From positions 145,775 to 209,774 of the forward strand of contig MPNA01000002.1 of NCBI GenBank assembly GCA_002238785.1: a stretch of 64,000 nt of DNA, given 5' to 3'. A program made the translations under genes and the position numbers. This DNA is from a bacterium OM1 bin76. Lineage in GTDB: Bacteria > Actinomycetota > Acidimicrobiia > Spongiisociales > ZC4RG35. The stretch's first letter is position 1. Every line of letters starts with the position of its first letter. Below, piece by piece: positions 28,389-37,650 of the stretch. A model generated the notes under the pieces. It was not told where the DNA came from. It worked only from the letters and a program-made list of their open reading frames with translations, and made no database searches.

Positions 28389-28594
28389 CTTGGTCTGGCT
28401 CACCAGGCAGGTTCCTTCCCCTTGGCAGGGCTCGCGGATCGGGTACTCTGCAAGGCTTGGCAAGAGATCCTTCGAGTCACAACCGACCCTTATTCCTAAA
28501 TCACATACAAGTAATACAGAATTAGTAGATAAAGGGTGCGTGGACCATGCAGAGCGAATCCCGTCTCCTCTTGCAGGGTGGGGGTAAACCCAGG

Positions 28595-28630
28595 TACTAA
28601 TAGCTACTAATATCGAGTAACTTAGTAGTT
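28595..28630. promoter_or_regulatory. Candidate operator cluster upstream of the Fic gene
   Basis: TACTAATAGCTACTAAT (28595-28611) is a direct repeat with a ten-base period, followed by an opposite-strand copy CTTAGTAG at 28621-28628. A related ATTAGTAGA is at 28521-28529. The set lies 15-50 bases before the Fic ATG and resembles the site at 20609-20625. It is probably bound by a repressor, possibly the Fic protein's own winged helix. This is inference. Confidence 0.4.
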
Positions 28631-28644
28631 AGGATGGGCAAAAC

Positions 28645-29988
28645 ATGAGGATGCCAACTCCGGGACCCAAGGTTGAGGAGGTTCTTTCCCGAATTGACCA
28701 CGGCCGGGTTACTGCCATTCTGTTCAGCGATCACATCCGTCCGTCGGTGGCTGGTCGTTACTACCACTGGGAGGAAATCCGTCGTCGTCGACCTCCCGAG
28801 GACTTCTCAGCAGAGGAGTGGTGGTTCGGCATCAAGATGGCCCGTTCCCAAGTACGCCGTTTCTTGCCATTGACTGACACCGATGGCCAGGCGTTTAGCT
28901 ATGTGCTGACCGACGAAGCTCTATCGATGCTCCAACAGATCGACCAGCAGGCAGCGGGAAGCGTCCAGATGCCGGAGGTTGTTGCCAACCCCGCAAGCCG
29001 GGACCGCTACATCGTAGCCGGTCTCATCGAGGAGGCCATCAACTCCAGTCTTCTGGAAGGGGCCGTCACCACCCGGCGAGAGGCCAAGGACCTGCTTCGG
29101 GAAGGTCGTGCACCTCGGACAATCGATGAGCGGATGGTGGTCAACAACTATCGCACCATGCACGAGTTACGGGAGGATTCAAAGACGCCACTGACGGTGG
29201 AGGGAGTGCTTGAGATTCATCGAGTGGTGACGGAGGGGACCCTGCAACCTGCCGAAGAGGCTGGTCGTCTCCAGCAGCCCGGAGAGAAGAGAGTATTCGT
29301 GAGCGGTCCTGATCCAAACGAGATCTACCACCGTCCACCTCCTGCCCGGGAGTTGCCCGAGCGGATGCAGATGATGGTGACTTTTGCCAACGCAGTTGAT
29401 GACAGGGCTTTTGTGCATCCAGTGGTAAGGGCGATAGCCCTCCACTTCTACCTGGCTTATGTCCATCCCTTTGTGGACGGCAATGGTAGGACAGCCCGGG
29501 CGCTGTTCTATCGCACACTGCTGCGGCACGGTTATTGGCTGGCTGAGTTTCTCTCCATCTCGAGGCTTCTCCGCCAGGCTCCCGTTCAGTACCAAAGAGC
29601 ATTCCTCTACACCGAGACCGATGACGGGGATTTCACGTATTTCCTGCTGCACCAATTGCAGGTGTTATGCCGAGCGATCGAGGACCTCTTCGAGACCTTG
29701 GAACAAAAGGTAGCCGAGGTGCGCCAGGTTGAGAGAGCCTTGCGTCGTCAGCCCGGCCTCAACGGCCGCCAGATGGCTCTTTTGAGTCACGCTCTCAGGA
29801 ATCTGGACGCGATCTACACGATTGAAGGTCACCGGTCAAGTCACCGAATTGCCTACCAAACGGCGCGAACCGACTTGCTGGATCTTGAGAGGCGAGGCTT
29901 CCTGCAGACCCACAGGGCTGGCAGAAAGTTTCGATTCTTCCCAGTGGTTGAAGCACTGGAGCAGCTTGGACCTGATCGCCGATCCTGA
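28645..29988 (+). CDS. Fic-domain AMP transferase, class II, with C-terminal winged helix
   Basis: The 447-residue Fic protein has the catalytic motif HPFVDGNGRTAR at residues 274-285, matching HPFx(D/E)GNGR. The inhibitory motif (S/T)xxxE(G/N) is present as SSLLEG at residues 134-139, so it is class II, with the self-inhibiting helix N-terminal to the Fic core. A DNA-binding-like winged helix near residues 375-435 (GHRSSHRIAYQTARTDLLDLERRGFL) follows. Fic enzymes attach AMP to target hydroxyls. The target is unknown. The gene is single and has its own candidate operator cluster upstream. Confidence 0.9.
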   Translation: MRMPTPGPKVEEVLSRIDHGRVTAILFSDHIRPSVAGRYYHWEEIRRRRPPEDFSAEEWWFGIKMARSQVRRFLPLTDTDGQAFSYVLTDEALSMLQQIDQQAAGSVQMPEVVANPASRDRYIVAGLIEEAINSSLLEGAVTTRREAKDLLREGRAPRTIDERMVVNNYRTMHELREDSKTPLTVEGVLEIHRVVTEGTLQPAEEAGRLQQPGEKRVFVSGPDPNEIYHRPPPARELPERMQMMVTFANAVDDRAFVHPVVRAIALHFYLAYVHPFVDGNGRTARALFYRTLLRHGYWLAEFLSISRLLRQAPVQYQRAFLYTETDDGDFTYFLLHQLQVLCRAIEDLFETLEQKVAEVRQVERALRRQPGLNGRQMALLSHALRNLDAIYTIEGHRSSHRIAYQTARTDLLDLERRGFLQTHRAGRKFRFFPVVEALEQLGPDRRS

Positions 29989-30357
29989 CTCCGCCACCCG
30001 ATGTCCTAACGGGCATCATGGCAGGACAGGATCCAGCAACGGGGAGACGAAGAATGGAAGTCTTGCGAGGTCTGCAGGGTCCTCCATCTATGTGATTTGA
30101 TGCGCTGGCTATTGGAGAAGGGAGGATTGGAGTGCAGGCGCAGGCGTATTGTCAGGCGGTTGGCGTTCTTGAGCGGTTGGAGCGGGCAACTCATCAACCG
30201 AGAAGAGGGCCGAGGGCAGACTTCCTCCAGCAGTGCGGCACCTTCGGGTTGCAGGTTCAGGGTTGCCTCAAGGACCCAGAGCAACTCCAGGAGGGGGCGT
30301 CTGGGTCAGTCGTGGGTGGCAGGTCAGAGTCTGGTCATACCTTCGGCAAGCCTCTGC
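29989..30357. other. Intergenic stretch, nothing recognised
   Basis: This 369-base gap lies between the convergent Fic and iron-transporter ATPase genes. Open frames on both strands are short and unlike proteins. No clear terminator was seen. Confidence 0.3.
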
Positions 30358-31455
30358 CTAGCGAGGGATGACCACCTGTTGGGGGACAGGTGCACCGGGG
30401 GGCGGATTGTCCGGGGGAGTGGGGGGCTCCTGTGGCTCGTCGAAGATGTGGAGGCCGTCAACCGACACCGCCACCCGGTCGCCCGGCGCCAGTGCCGGTT
30501 GGGGCCAGCAGCGGGAGCGCAAGGTGACTTTCCCCGGCAGTTTCACCGACAGCAATTGGTCGTGTCCGAAGAACTCCCGGTAGGTGACCACCGCGGTTCC
30601 CTGGGCATGCGGGAATACCGTGACCGACTCGGGCCGCACCATCACCTTCACCGGACCCGAGCGGGTGGTTGGATAGGTACCGAATGGCGTTGTGATCCTG
30701 CCTCCCTTGGCGTAAGCGTCGAAGAAGTCGGCATCGCCCAGGAACTCCGCTACCCACGCATTGGCCGGGTTGCGGTAGACGTGATCGGGTGGCCCGGTCT
30801 GCACCACCCGCCCTTCATTCATAAGAGCCAGCCGGTCGCTCATCGCCAGGGCTTCCTCTTGATCGTGGGTCACCATGATGGCCGTGGTCTCTGCCTCCCG
30901 CAGTATCGACCGGACTTCGGCTCGAAGGCGTTTGCGAAGAGCCGCATCCAGGTTGGAGAAGGGCTCATCGGCCAGGATCACCTGGGGCCGGGGGGCCAGG
31001 GCTCTGGCCAGCGCCACCCGCTGCTGCTGACCGGCGGAGAGTTCATGCGGCATCCGTTTCTCCAGGCCGGCCAACCCCACCATTTCCAGCACCTCCGCCA
31101 CCCGGTGGGAACGCCCCGAAGCCTCCAGTCCGAACGCCACGTTGCGGCCGACGTTGAGATGCGGGAACAATGCGTAGTCCTGGAAGACCATCCCCACCTG
31201 CCGGCGCTCGGGCGGCACGAAAACGCCCGGACCGTTGACGATCTGGCCACCTACCTTCACCGTTCCCGAGTCCGGCATTTCGAAGCCGGCCAGGATCCGC
31301 AGGGCGGTGGTCTTTCCCACGCCGGACGGTCCCAGAACGGTGACAAGAGTCCCGCTTTCGACTTTTAGGGTGAAGTCATCCAAGGCAGCAGTGCCGTCAA
31401 AGCTCTTGCAGAGAGCATGAGCGGAGAGGGGGCGGTGTTTAGCGGATGAGTTCAT
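30358..31455 (-). CDS. fbpC: Iron(III)-type ABC transporter, ATP-binding protein
   Basis: The 365-residue ATPase has Walker A GPSGVGKTT, the signature LSAGQQQRVALARAL, Walker B VILADEPFSNLDA and the switch His in MVTHDQEEALAMSDRLALM. A C-terminal TOBE-like domain of about 120 residues follows. It is the third gene of a substrate-binding protein, permease and ATPase operon on the minus strand and overlaps the permease stop by 17 bases. The family is that of FbpC/AfuC, which imports ferric iron. Confidence 0.88.
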   Translation of the reverse strand: MNSSAKHRPLSAHALCKSFDGTAALDDFTLKVESGTLVTVLGPSGVGKTTALRILAGFEMPDSGTVKVGGQIVNGPGVFVPPERRQVGMVFQDYALFPHLNVGRNVAFGLEASGRSHRVAEVLEMVGLAGLEKRMPHELSAGQQQRVALARALAPRPQVILADEPFSNLDAALRKRLRAEVRSILREAETTAIMVTHDQEEALAMSDRLALMNEGRVVQTGPPDHVYRNPANAWVAEFLGDADFFDAYAKGGRITTPFGTYPTTRSGPVKVMVRPESVTVFPHAQGTAVVTYREFFGHDQLLSVKLPGKVTLRSRCWPQPALAPGDRVAVSVDGLHIFDEPQEPPTPPDNPPPGAPVPQQVVIPR

Positions 31456-33025
31456 GGCGGGTCACGATGGCCAAGGGGAGAGCCGCTATCAGCAATAAGA
31501 GCAGCCCGGCCAATGCCCCCAAAGTGTAAAACCCCTCGCCGGTTGCACTCCAAACGCGGATGGCCAGCGTCTCGAATCCGGCCGGTCGCAGCAGCAGCGT
31601 GGCTGGAAGTTCCCGCAGGGTGGTCAAGAAGACCAGCGCTCCACCCGAGAGCAGTCCCGGGGCCATCAGCGGAAGGGTGACTTCGAAGAATGTCCGGACC
31701 GGCGACCTGCCCAGGCTGCGGGCCGCTTCTTCCATGGATGGAGACACTCTCGCCAGGGCATCGCGACCTGGCCCCAGGATCTGTGGCAGGAACATGATCG
31801 AGTAGACGCCCACCAGCAGGGTCAGAGTCTGGTACAGGGGGCGCACCGTCCACAGCGTGAACACGATCATCGCCATTCCCACCGCGATGTGCGGGACGCC
31901 GTACAGCGCCCAGGCGCCACCTTCCAGGAGACCGGCCCACCGGGTCCGATACCGGGTGGTCACCATGGCCACGGGCCCCACCGCCACCGCCGCCACCAAC
32001 GCAGTCAACAGTGCGACCCAGATCGATCGTCCCGCCTCTGCCCACGGCATGTCGACCAGGATGCCAGATACCATGCCCCGCAGGATCCAGGCAACCAGCA
32101 CGATCAGGGGCACCACGAGCGAGAGCGTGACCACGGTTCCCAAGAACCCCCACCCGATGATCTTTCCCGCCGCTCCCAACCGCACCGGCGCCGCCCTGCG
32201 GCGCGGCTTGACTGTGAACCACACCCCTTTGGCGCGAGTGCTCCTCTCTGCCATCACGATCGCCACTGCCACCGCCGCCAGCACCGCTGCCAGCCCCAGG
32301 GCGGGTCGCCGATCGACGCGGCCGGCGTATTCGAGATAGATGGCGCGGGTGAAGGTGTCGTAGCGAAGCAGCGAGACCGCGCCGAAGTCAGACAGGGTAT
32401 ACAGGCCCACCAGCAAGGCGCCGGCGGTCAACGACGGCCGCAGTTGTGGCAACGTGACCGTCCAGAAGACCTTGACTCGGCCGGCGCCCAAACCACGGGC
32501 CGCCTCTTCCAAGGTGGGATTCAACGAGTGCATGGCCGGGGCCACGGCAAGATGGACCAGCGGGACCGAGATCAGAGTGAGCACCAACCACGCCGCCCAG
32601 AATCCCGACGGGTAGCGAATGACTCCGCCTCCCAACCAGGTGGAGACGGCAGAGAGGATCCCCTCGGCGCCGGTGGCCCCCAACAGGGTGAGAGCGCCCA
32701 CGAAAGAGGGAACTGCAAAAGGAGTGATCACCAGAACCGTGGCCAGCCTCTTTCCCGGCAGGTCGGTCCGGGACACCAGCCAGGCGCTGGCGCCGCCGAT
32801 CATGAGGGAGGTCGTTGTGACGGCGGCGGCCAGCGCCCCGGTGTTGGCTGCCAGCTCCAATAGCCGCCCTATGGGGACGGTGGTGACTACCCCGCTCAAC
32901 AGCCCGTAAGCCAGGGTTCCGAGGGGGGCTGCGGTGGGCAGCATGACCAATCCGGCCAGCACCCACCACCAAGTATTGGGGGGTAGCGCGTTCGGTCGTG
33001 TAACCGGGCGCGCTACCCCCATCAT
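31439..33025 (-). CDS. fbpB: Iron(III)-type ABC transporter permease (fused double module)
   Basis: The 528-residue permease has about twelve membrane helices and two binding-protein-dependent transport modules. Each has the EAA loop that docks the ATPase: EEAARGLGAGRVKVFWTVTLP in the first half and EEAARSLGRSPVRTFFEVTLP in the second. This fused architecture is typical of FbpB/SfuB iron permeases. It lies 11 bases after the binding-protein gene. Confidence 0.9.
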   Translation of the reverse strand: MMGVARPVTRPNALPPNTWWWVLAGLVMLPTAAPLGTLAYGLLSGVVTTVPIGRLLELAANTGALAAAVTTTSLMIGGASAWLVSRTDLPGKRLATVLVITPFAVPSFVGALTLLGATGAEGILSAVSTWLGGGVIRYPSGFWAAWLVLTLISVPLVHLAVAPAMHSLNPTLEEAARGLGAGRVKVFWTVTLPQLRPSLTAGALLVGLYTLSDFGAVSLLRYDTFTRAIYLEYAGRVDRRPALGLAAVLAAVAVAIVMAERSTRAKGVWFTVKPRRRAAPVRLGAAGKIIGWGFLGTVVTLSLVVPLIVLVAWILRGMVSGILVDMPWAEAGRSIWVALLTALVAAVAVGPVAMVTTRYRTRWAGLLEGGAWALYGVPHIAVGMAMIVFTLWTVRPLYQTLTLLVGVYSIMFLPQILGPGRDALARVSPSMEEAARSLGRSPVRTFFEVTLPLMAPGLLSGGALVFLTTLRELPATLLLRPAGFETLAIRVWSATGEGFYTLGALAGLLLLLIAALPLAIVTRHELIR

Positions 33026-33036
33026 TGTCTTTGACG

Positions 33037-34056
33037 TTACAGAAGTCCCGCTTGAGCGACCAAGTCTGTCGCCTTCTCCAGGGCGGTGTGCAGGTCCGAG
33101 AGATCTATGTCCGGGGTGGGAATGGAGTCGATGGGCGGAAGACTCGCCGCCGGCCGCACTCCGGCTGCCAAGGGATACTCATAGGTCTGCTCCGCAAAAT
33201 ATCGCTGCGCGGTTTCCGAAAGCAGGAACTCGATGAAACTGTGGGCATCCTCGGCTTGTTCTGATTCGGCTAGCACGCCCACCCCCGATGGCATGACCAG
33301 GCTTCCCGGGTCACCGGCAGACAGGAAGTGGTTGGCCGCCCGTTTCCCACCGCCTTCGGCCTGCAAGCGCAGCAGGTAGTAGTGGTTCACCAACCCCAGG
33401 CCCACTTCCCCGTTGTCAGCCGCCGCCACAATCGGAGAATTCTTGGGATAGTCCAAGGGATCCAGCGCCTCCAGGCTTTCCAGCCATTGCAGGGTCGCCG
33501 CCTCACCACGGTCGAGGATCATGGCCGCCACGAAGGCCAGGAAGGAGCCGTTGGTGGGCGCCACACCGATCATGCCCGTCCATCGGGGATTCAGCAGGTC
33601 GTCGATGCCGGTGGGCAATTCGCTCACCTGAACCTGGTCCCGGTCATAGATGACTGCCCGGATCCGTCCCGAGACTCCCACCCAGCGCTGGGCGCGGTCT
33701 CGGAATCGAGGAGGCACCGCGGAAATGACGTCGGAGGGAAGGGTGGCCATCAGCGGGGTGGCCAGACCCAGCGAGGCGGGATCCTGTGCAAAGAACACGT
33801 CCGCCTCGGTGGAGGGCCCTTCTTCCAACAGGGTGGCGGCCAACTCGGTGCTGCCCGCATATCTGACCTCGACTTCAAGGCCGCTCGACTCCCGGAACTC
33901 CTCGATCAGCGGACCCACCAGTTCTTCACCCCTGCCGGAGTAGATCAGCAATGGGTCGTCGCCGCCACCACAGGCGCCGACCAGAAGGCCCAAGGCCAAC
34001 ACCGCCGGCAACAGGAGCCGAATACGACGACCAGAACTCTCGAAATGCACTGGCAC
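33037..34056 (-). CDS. fbpA: Iron(III) ABC transporter substrate-binding lipoprotein
   Basis: The 339-residue protein has a lipoprotein signal (LLLPAVLALGLLVGACGGG) whose lipobox Cys is near residue 29. The family opening LLIYSGRGEELVGPLIEEF and ADVFFAQDPASLG match periplasmic-type iron binders. GLVNHYYLLRL holds the paired tyrosines that coordinate Fe3+ in FbpA/FutA proteins. It is the first gene of the operon. An inverted repeat about 35-65 bases upstream may be an operator. Confidence 0.88.
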   Translation of the reverse strand: MPVHFESSGRRIRLLLPAVLALGLLVGACGGGDDPLLIYSGRGEELVGPLIEEFRESSGLEVEVRYAGSTELAATLLEEGPSTEADVFFAQDPASLGLATPLMATLPSDVISAVPPRFRDRAQRWVGVSGRIRAVIYDRDQVQVSELPTGIDDLLNPRWTGMIGVAPTNGSFLAFVAAMILDRGEAATLQWLESLEALDPLDYPKNSPIVAAADNGEVGLGLVNHYYLLRLQAEGGGKRAANHFLSAGDPGSLVMPSGVGVLAESEQAEDAHSFIEFLLSETAQRYFAEQTYEYPLAAGVRPAASLPPIDSIPTPDIDLSDLHTALEKATDLVAQAGLL

Positions 34057-34407
34057 TCCCTTCAGTTAGAAAAAGCGTTTGGTCTTATCATATTGCCACA
34101 TCGCCGTTTGGCATATTAGTGGTCACGGTTGTTCCACCGCGAATTCGGGTGGCGCCAGTTGCTGAGAGCATCGTGGAGGAAACCAGCCAACGGCACGGGG
34201 GTTTCGGAGATAACTACCTTCGCCAGGGCCAACCTCGTCGACGAAGGTACCTACTGGGCAGTGGGAGCCAGCACCCCTCCCATGCGGTCTGCTGCAGGAC
34301 TTGGGTCTCACCTGTCCCGACCCACCGTCTTTCGCCGGTTGTGACCAGATGGAAGTGATAGTCTCATATAGTCGAGCCGACACGAGTCAACGGTTAGGAA
34401 GGGCCAA
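34057..34407. other. Divergent intergenic region between the iron importer and nitroreductase operons
   Basis: This 351-base stretch should carry promoters for both directions. It contains the inverted repeat at 34090-34117 and an ATTAGTGGTCA at 34115-34125, whose reverse complement matches part of the site at 20614-20625. The middle holds short open frames on both strands that I could not link to any protein. Confidence 0.35.
34090..34117. promoter_or_regulatory. Inverted repeat upstream of fbpA
   Basis: TATTGCCA and TTGGCATA flank a ten-base spacer in an AT-rich patch 38-60 bases before the fbpA ATG. An iron-responsive repressor site is one possibility, but the sequence does not match the classic Fur or DtxR consensus by eye. 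Confidence 0.3.
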
Positions 34408-35052
34408 GTGGAGTTATCAGAGGTGATGCGCACCATGTCTGGGGTGCGGCTCTACCAGCCCCGAGATGTCCCTGACGAGGTGATCTACTCAGCCTTGGAC
34501 GATGCCCGTTTCGCTCCCAGCGGCGGCAACCGGCAACCGTGGCGGGTGGTGGTGGTCCGCGATCCGGCCATGCGCAGGAAGGTGAGCGAGATCAGTTCCC
34601 GGGAGTGGCTGGTCTACACCGCCAAGTGGTATCCCTCTGCGGATGAGATCACTCCCGCCAAGGCCAAGAAACTCCAGGAGGGGACCGATTACCACGCCAA
34701 CATGCACCAGGCGCCGGTGCATCTCTTCGTGTGGGCCGAGTTGGAGTCGCTGGCGCTCATGGACCGCGACCTCGATCGGGTCAGCTTCGTTGGTGGGGGA
34801 TCCGTTTATCCCTTCGTGCAGAACCTGCAACTGGGTCTGTCGGCTCGAGGGGTGGGATCTCGGATCACCTCTCTGGCGGTGCCCGCCGAGGGGGAGTGGA
34901 AGGAGTTGATGTCGGTTCCCGACGGCTATGGGCTGGCGGCGGTGATGACCATCGGGTATCCGGAATGGAGAGCCACTCGACTGTCTCGCAATCCGGTGTC
35001 CAGCTTTGCCCGGCATGAGTCCTTTGATGGCCCACCACTCACCAATCCCTGA
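34408..35052 (+). CDS. Nitroreductase family protein
   Basis: The 214-residue FMN-dependent nitroreductase-fold protein starts at GTG. VRLYQPRDVPDEVIYSALDDARFAPSGGNRQPWRVVVVRD (residues 11-50) is the conserved FMN-phosphate region. GGGSVYPFVQNLQLGLSARGVGSRIT and AVMTIGYPEWRATRLSR complete the pattern. The substrate is unknown. The cyclase gene follows 16 bases downstream, so these are co-transcribed. Confidence 0.86.
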   Translation: MELSEVMRTMSGVRLYQPRDVPDEVIYSALDDARFAPSGGNRQPWRVVVVRDPAMRRKVSEISSREWLVYTAKWYPSADEITPAKAKKLQEGTDYHANMHQAPVHLFVWAELESLALMDRDLDRVSFVGGGSVYPFVQNLQLGLSARGVGSRITSLAVPAEGEWKELMSVPDGYGLAAVMTIGYPEWRATRLSRNPVSSFARHESFDGPPLTNP

Positions 35053-35068
35053 AGGAGGTGCTGAACGC

Positions 35069-36013
35069 ATGGACGTGATGAAGGAATGGCCCGCCGATCA
35101 ATGGCCCGGGCACTCCGGCAATTGGGGCCGGTGGCCCAACGACCTGGGCACTCTGAACCTGCTGACTCCCGAGGCCACCCTGCGGGGCGCGGCCGCGGTG
35201 CGGAGCGGGAAGACCTTGCCCCTGTCCCGGCCGCTCGATCTGGAGGAGACCCACCAGCGCTTCACCGACCCGTTCGTGGTGCACGAGATCATCAAGGCCG
35301 ATGAGGGGGGATACGAGGAGGGAGACCTCACCCAGTCGGCTGCTGATCGGCTGTCTACCCGGGTGCACGGGATGACCCACACTCACATCGACGCTCTTGC
35401 TCACATGGGATACCGGGGCCGCACCTTCAACGGTCGTTACTTTCCCGATGTGGTGACCATGTCCGAAGGTGTGAAGATCAACGAAATGGACATCACGCCC
35501 ATGGCGGCGGTGGCGACCCGGGCGTTGTTCATCGACGTTGCCCGCCGGCGGGGCATCGAGGCCCTGGATCCGGGCGACTCGGTGATGCCCGAAGAACTGG
35601 AGTACGCCTTGGACAGGATCGAGCCGGGCGACGCGGTGGTGATCCGAATCGGCGGGACCATCAGGGTGGGAAAAGCGGCCACCGATCTGAGCGAGCACGG
35701 TACCTGGCACCACGGAGTCTGGGCGGGGATGGACACCGACTGCATTGATGTGCTGGCGTCGCTGGATGTCAGCCTGGTGGCCACCGACTCGCCGGCGGAT
35801 ACGTTCCCGCATCGCCACGAGGCGTACTGCCGCAGCCCGGTTCACGTCCTGGCGGAGGTGTTCTACGGGCTGCCCCTGATCCACAACATGGACCTGGAAA
35901 CCTTGGGCGCCGAATGCGCCGCCACCGGCCAGGACACATTCCTGTTCACGGTCAATCCGCTCAATCTGCCCAAGGGCACCGGGTCGCTGGTGACGCCCAT
36001 GGCGGTGCTCTGA
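35069..36013 (+). CDS. Cyclase family protein (kynurenine formamidase-like)
   Basis: The ATG at 35069 is chosen because GAAGGAGGTG, a near-perfect ribosome site, ends about 9 bases before it. The frame is open further upstream. The protein has 314 residues. The metal motif HGMTHTHIDALAHM (HxHxD) near residues 99-112 identifies the cyclase/kynurenine formamidase fold, with GDAVVIRIG and DTDCIDVLASLDVSLVATDSP following. The family hydrolyses amides or lactones using Mn or Zn. The TGATG junction with the next gene signals coupling. Confidence 0.87.
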   Translation: MDVMKEWPADQWPGHSGNWGRWPNDLGTLNLLTPEATLRGAAAVRSGKTLPLSRPLDLEETHQRFTDPFVVHEIIKADEGGYEEGDLTQSAADRLSTRVHGMTHTHIDALAHMGYRGRTFNGRYFPDVVTMSEGVKINEMDITPMAAVATRALFIDVARRRGIEALDPGDSVMPEELEYALDRIEPGDAVVIRIGGTIRVGKAATDLSEHGTWHHGVWAGMDTDCIDVLASLDVSLVATDSPADTFPHRHEAYCRSPVHVLAEVFYGLPLIHNMDLETLGAECAATGQDTFLFTVNPLNLPKGTGSLVTPMAVL

Positions 36014-37164
36014 TGGGCTCGGACCGCGGCAATATCCAGACCGTCCTCGGCCCCATCGCCCCCGAGCAGGCCGGTGTCTCCCTGATTCACGAGCATGTGC
36101 TGCTGGACCTCACCAAGGGGATCACCGGGGTTGAGCAGTACAAGACCGGCGCCAAGAAATACGTGCCGATCATGCGAAGGCCCGAGGCAGGCTGGGAACC
36201 GGGTGAGGAGGGTCCCGGGACGGCTGCCACCTGGGGCGCCAAATGGGGAGAGCCCGTCACCTTGGAGAACCTCAACGACCGCCAGAAGCACTGGGTCTAC
36301 TACGGCGACCAGAAACTCGACTCCATCGATGACGCCATCTATGAATTAGATCAGTTCCGCCGGGTGGGTGGCTCCACCATCGTCGATCAGACCACCCGCG
36401 GCATGGGCCGCGATCCGCTGGGGCTGGTGGAGATCTCCCGAGCCACCGGGGTGCATGTCGTCATGGCCACCGGCTGGTACCTGGCCGACTACCACCCGCC
36501 GGACATGGACGAACTCTCCGAGGAGCGGTTGGTGGAAATGATGGTCCGTGACATAGAGGTGGGCGTGGCCGGGGGAGTCAAAGCCGGGATCATCGGAGAG
36601 GTGGGCATGGATTATCCCATGCATCCCAACGAGGAGAAGGTGCTGCGTGCCTCGGCCAAGGCCTCGATCACCACGGGGGTCACGCTGTCGGTGCATCCGG
36701 GGTTCAATCCCGCCTCGCCGTTCGACATTGTCAGGGTGGTGGACGATGCCGGCGGTGATCTCAGCCGCACCATCATCGACCACTGCGACAGCCGGTTCAA
36801 CACCTCCGCAGGCACCAACGTCTTCGACAGCGCACCGTTGCTTGAAATGGCCAAGACCGGCGTCTACCTGGCGTTCGACACCTTCGGATGGGAAGGGTCG
36901 TTTCGCCAGCGCGCTCCGGTCGACCAACCCAACGACGCCATCCGCCTCAACTGGCTGAAGGCAGTGGCCGACGCCGGCTATCCAGACCGGGTGCTGGTCT
37001 CCTCCGACATAGCCCTCAAGCACTGGTTGCGACGCTACGGCGGCCACGGCTGGCGCCATCTTCCCGAGACGGTCAGAAATCTGATGCGCTACAAGGGCTT
37101 CGAGGAGGAGTTGATCCACCGGATCTTCGTGGACAACCCACGAGAGGTGCTCACCAAGATCTAG
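36013..37164 (+). CDS. Phosphotriesterase-family amidohydrolase
   Basis: The ATG at 36013 overlaps the cyclase stop (TGATG) and gives 383 residues. The metal ligands of the family are visible: HEH in SLIHEHVLLD, the bridging acidic residue in GIIGEVGMD, His in LSVHPGF, His in IIDHCDSRF, and Asp in LVSSDIALKH. A Glu bridging residue, instead of carboxylated Lys, is typical of phosphotriesterase homology proteins, which often act on lactones or esters. The gene ends convergently with the ion-channel gene, sharing four bases. Confidence 0.87.
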   Translation: MGSDRGNIQTVLGPIAPEQAGVSLIHEHVLLDLTKGITGVEQYKTGAKKYVPIMRRPEAGWEPGEEGPGTAATWGAKWGEPVTLENLNDRQKHWVYYGDQKLDSIDDAIYELDQFRRVGGSTIVDQTTRGMGRDPLGLVEISRATGVHVVMATGWYLADYHPPDMDELSEERLVEMMVRDIEVGVAGGVKAGIIGEVGMDYPMHPNEEKVLRASAKASITTGVTLSVHPGFNPASPFDIVRVVDDAGGDLSRTIIDHCDSRFNTSAGTNVFDSAPLLEMAKTGVYLAFDTFGWEGSFRQRAPVDQPNDAIRLNWLKAVADAGYPDRVLVSSDIALKHWLRRYGGHGWRHLPETVRNLMRYKGFEEELIHRIFVDNPREVLTKI

Positions 37165-37607
37165 TCGTTGGGGTCTGGCCCCTCTCTTGACGTTGCCTGG
37201 GAAGACAGGAGTTCTTCCAGGTGGTCGAGGCGTCTGTGGAGCGACTGGATCTCTTCGCGGAGTTCTTTCTTGTAGTCGCCCTCAACGAAGTAGGCAGCCA
37301 CGTTGGCGGTGATGAAGGCAAGCGTCCCGATGCCGGCAATCATGAGCAGCGCACCTGTGATCCGACCTCCGGCGGTGACTGATGAGATATCGCCGTATCC
37401 CACCGTTGTAAGGGTCACCAGCGCCCACCACAGGCCTTCGACGGGATGGTGCCCTTCGAAGGCAGAGTGAAGCAGGCCCATTATCACCGCGAACCCGCAA
37501 AACATCAACATGACAATCCCGAACTTTCGTCTTCTCCACAAGGGACGCAGAGCCAGCATCCACGGGTGACGGGCCAAGGCCAAGAAGTCAAAGAATAAAC
37601 GTTTCAT
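37161..37607 (-). CDS. Two-helix potassium channel
   Basis: The start at 37607 (MKRLFFDFLAL) gives 148 residues. The protein has a membrane helix (FGIVMLMFCGFAVIMGLLHSA), a pore loop WWALVTLTTVGYGDISSVT with the K+ selectivity filter TVGYGD, and a second helix (ITGALLMIAGIGTLAFITANVAAYF). A C-terminal charged coiled coil (YKKELREEIQSLHRRLDHLEELLSS) may assemble the tetramer. It is of the simple KcsA-like type. Regulation is not evident. Confidence 0.87.
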   Translation of the reverse strand: MKRLFFDFLALARHPWMLALRPLWRRRKFGIVMLMFCGFAVIMGLLHSAFEGHHPVEGLWWALVTLTTVGYGDISSVTAGGRITGALLMIAGIGTLAFITANVAAYFVEGDYKKELREEIQSLHRRLDHLEELLSSQATSREGPDPND

Positions 37608-37650
37608 GGGTTCGTGGGGGCCGGGCAAGTGCCGGAATATTCCACCCGCT

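Noticed and set aside
30097..31368. 423-residue plus-strand open frame
   Set aside because: It is antisense to the iron-transporter ATPase with intact Walker and signature motifs.
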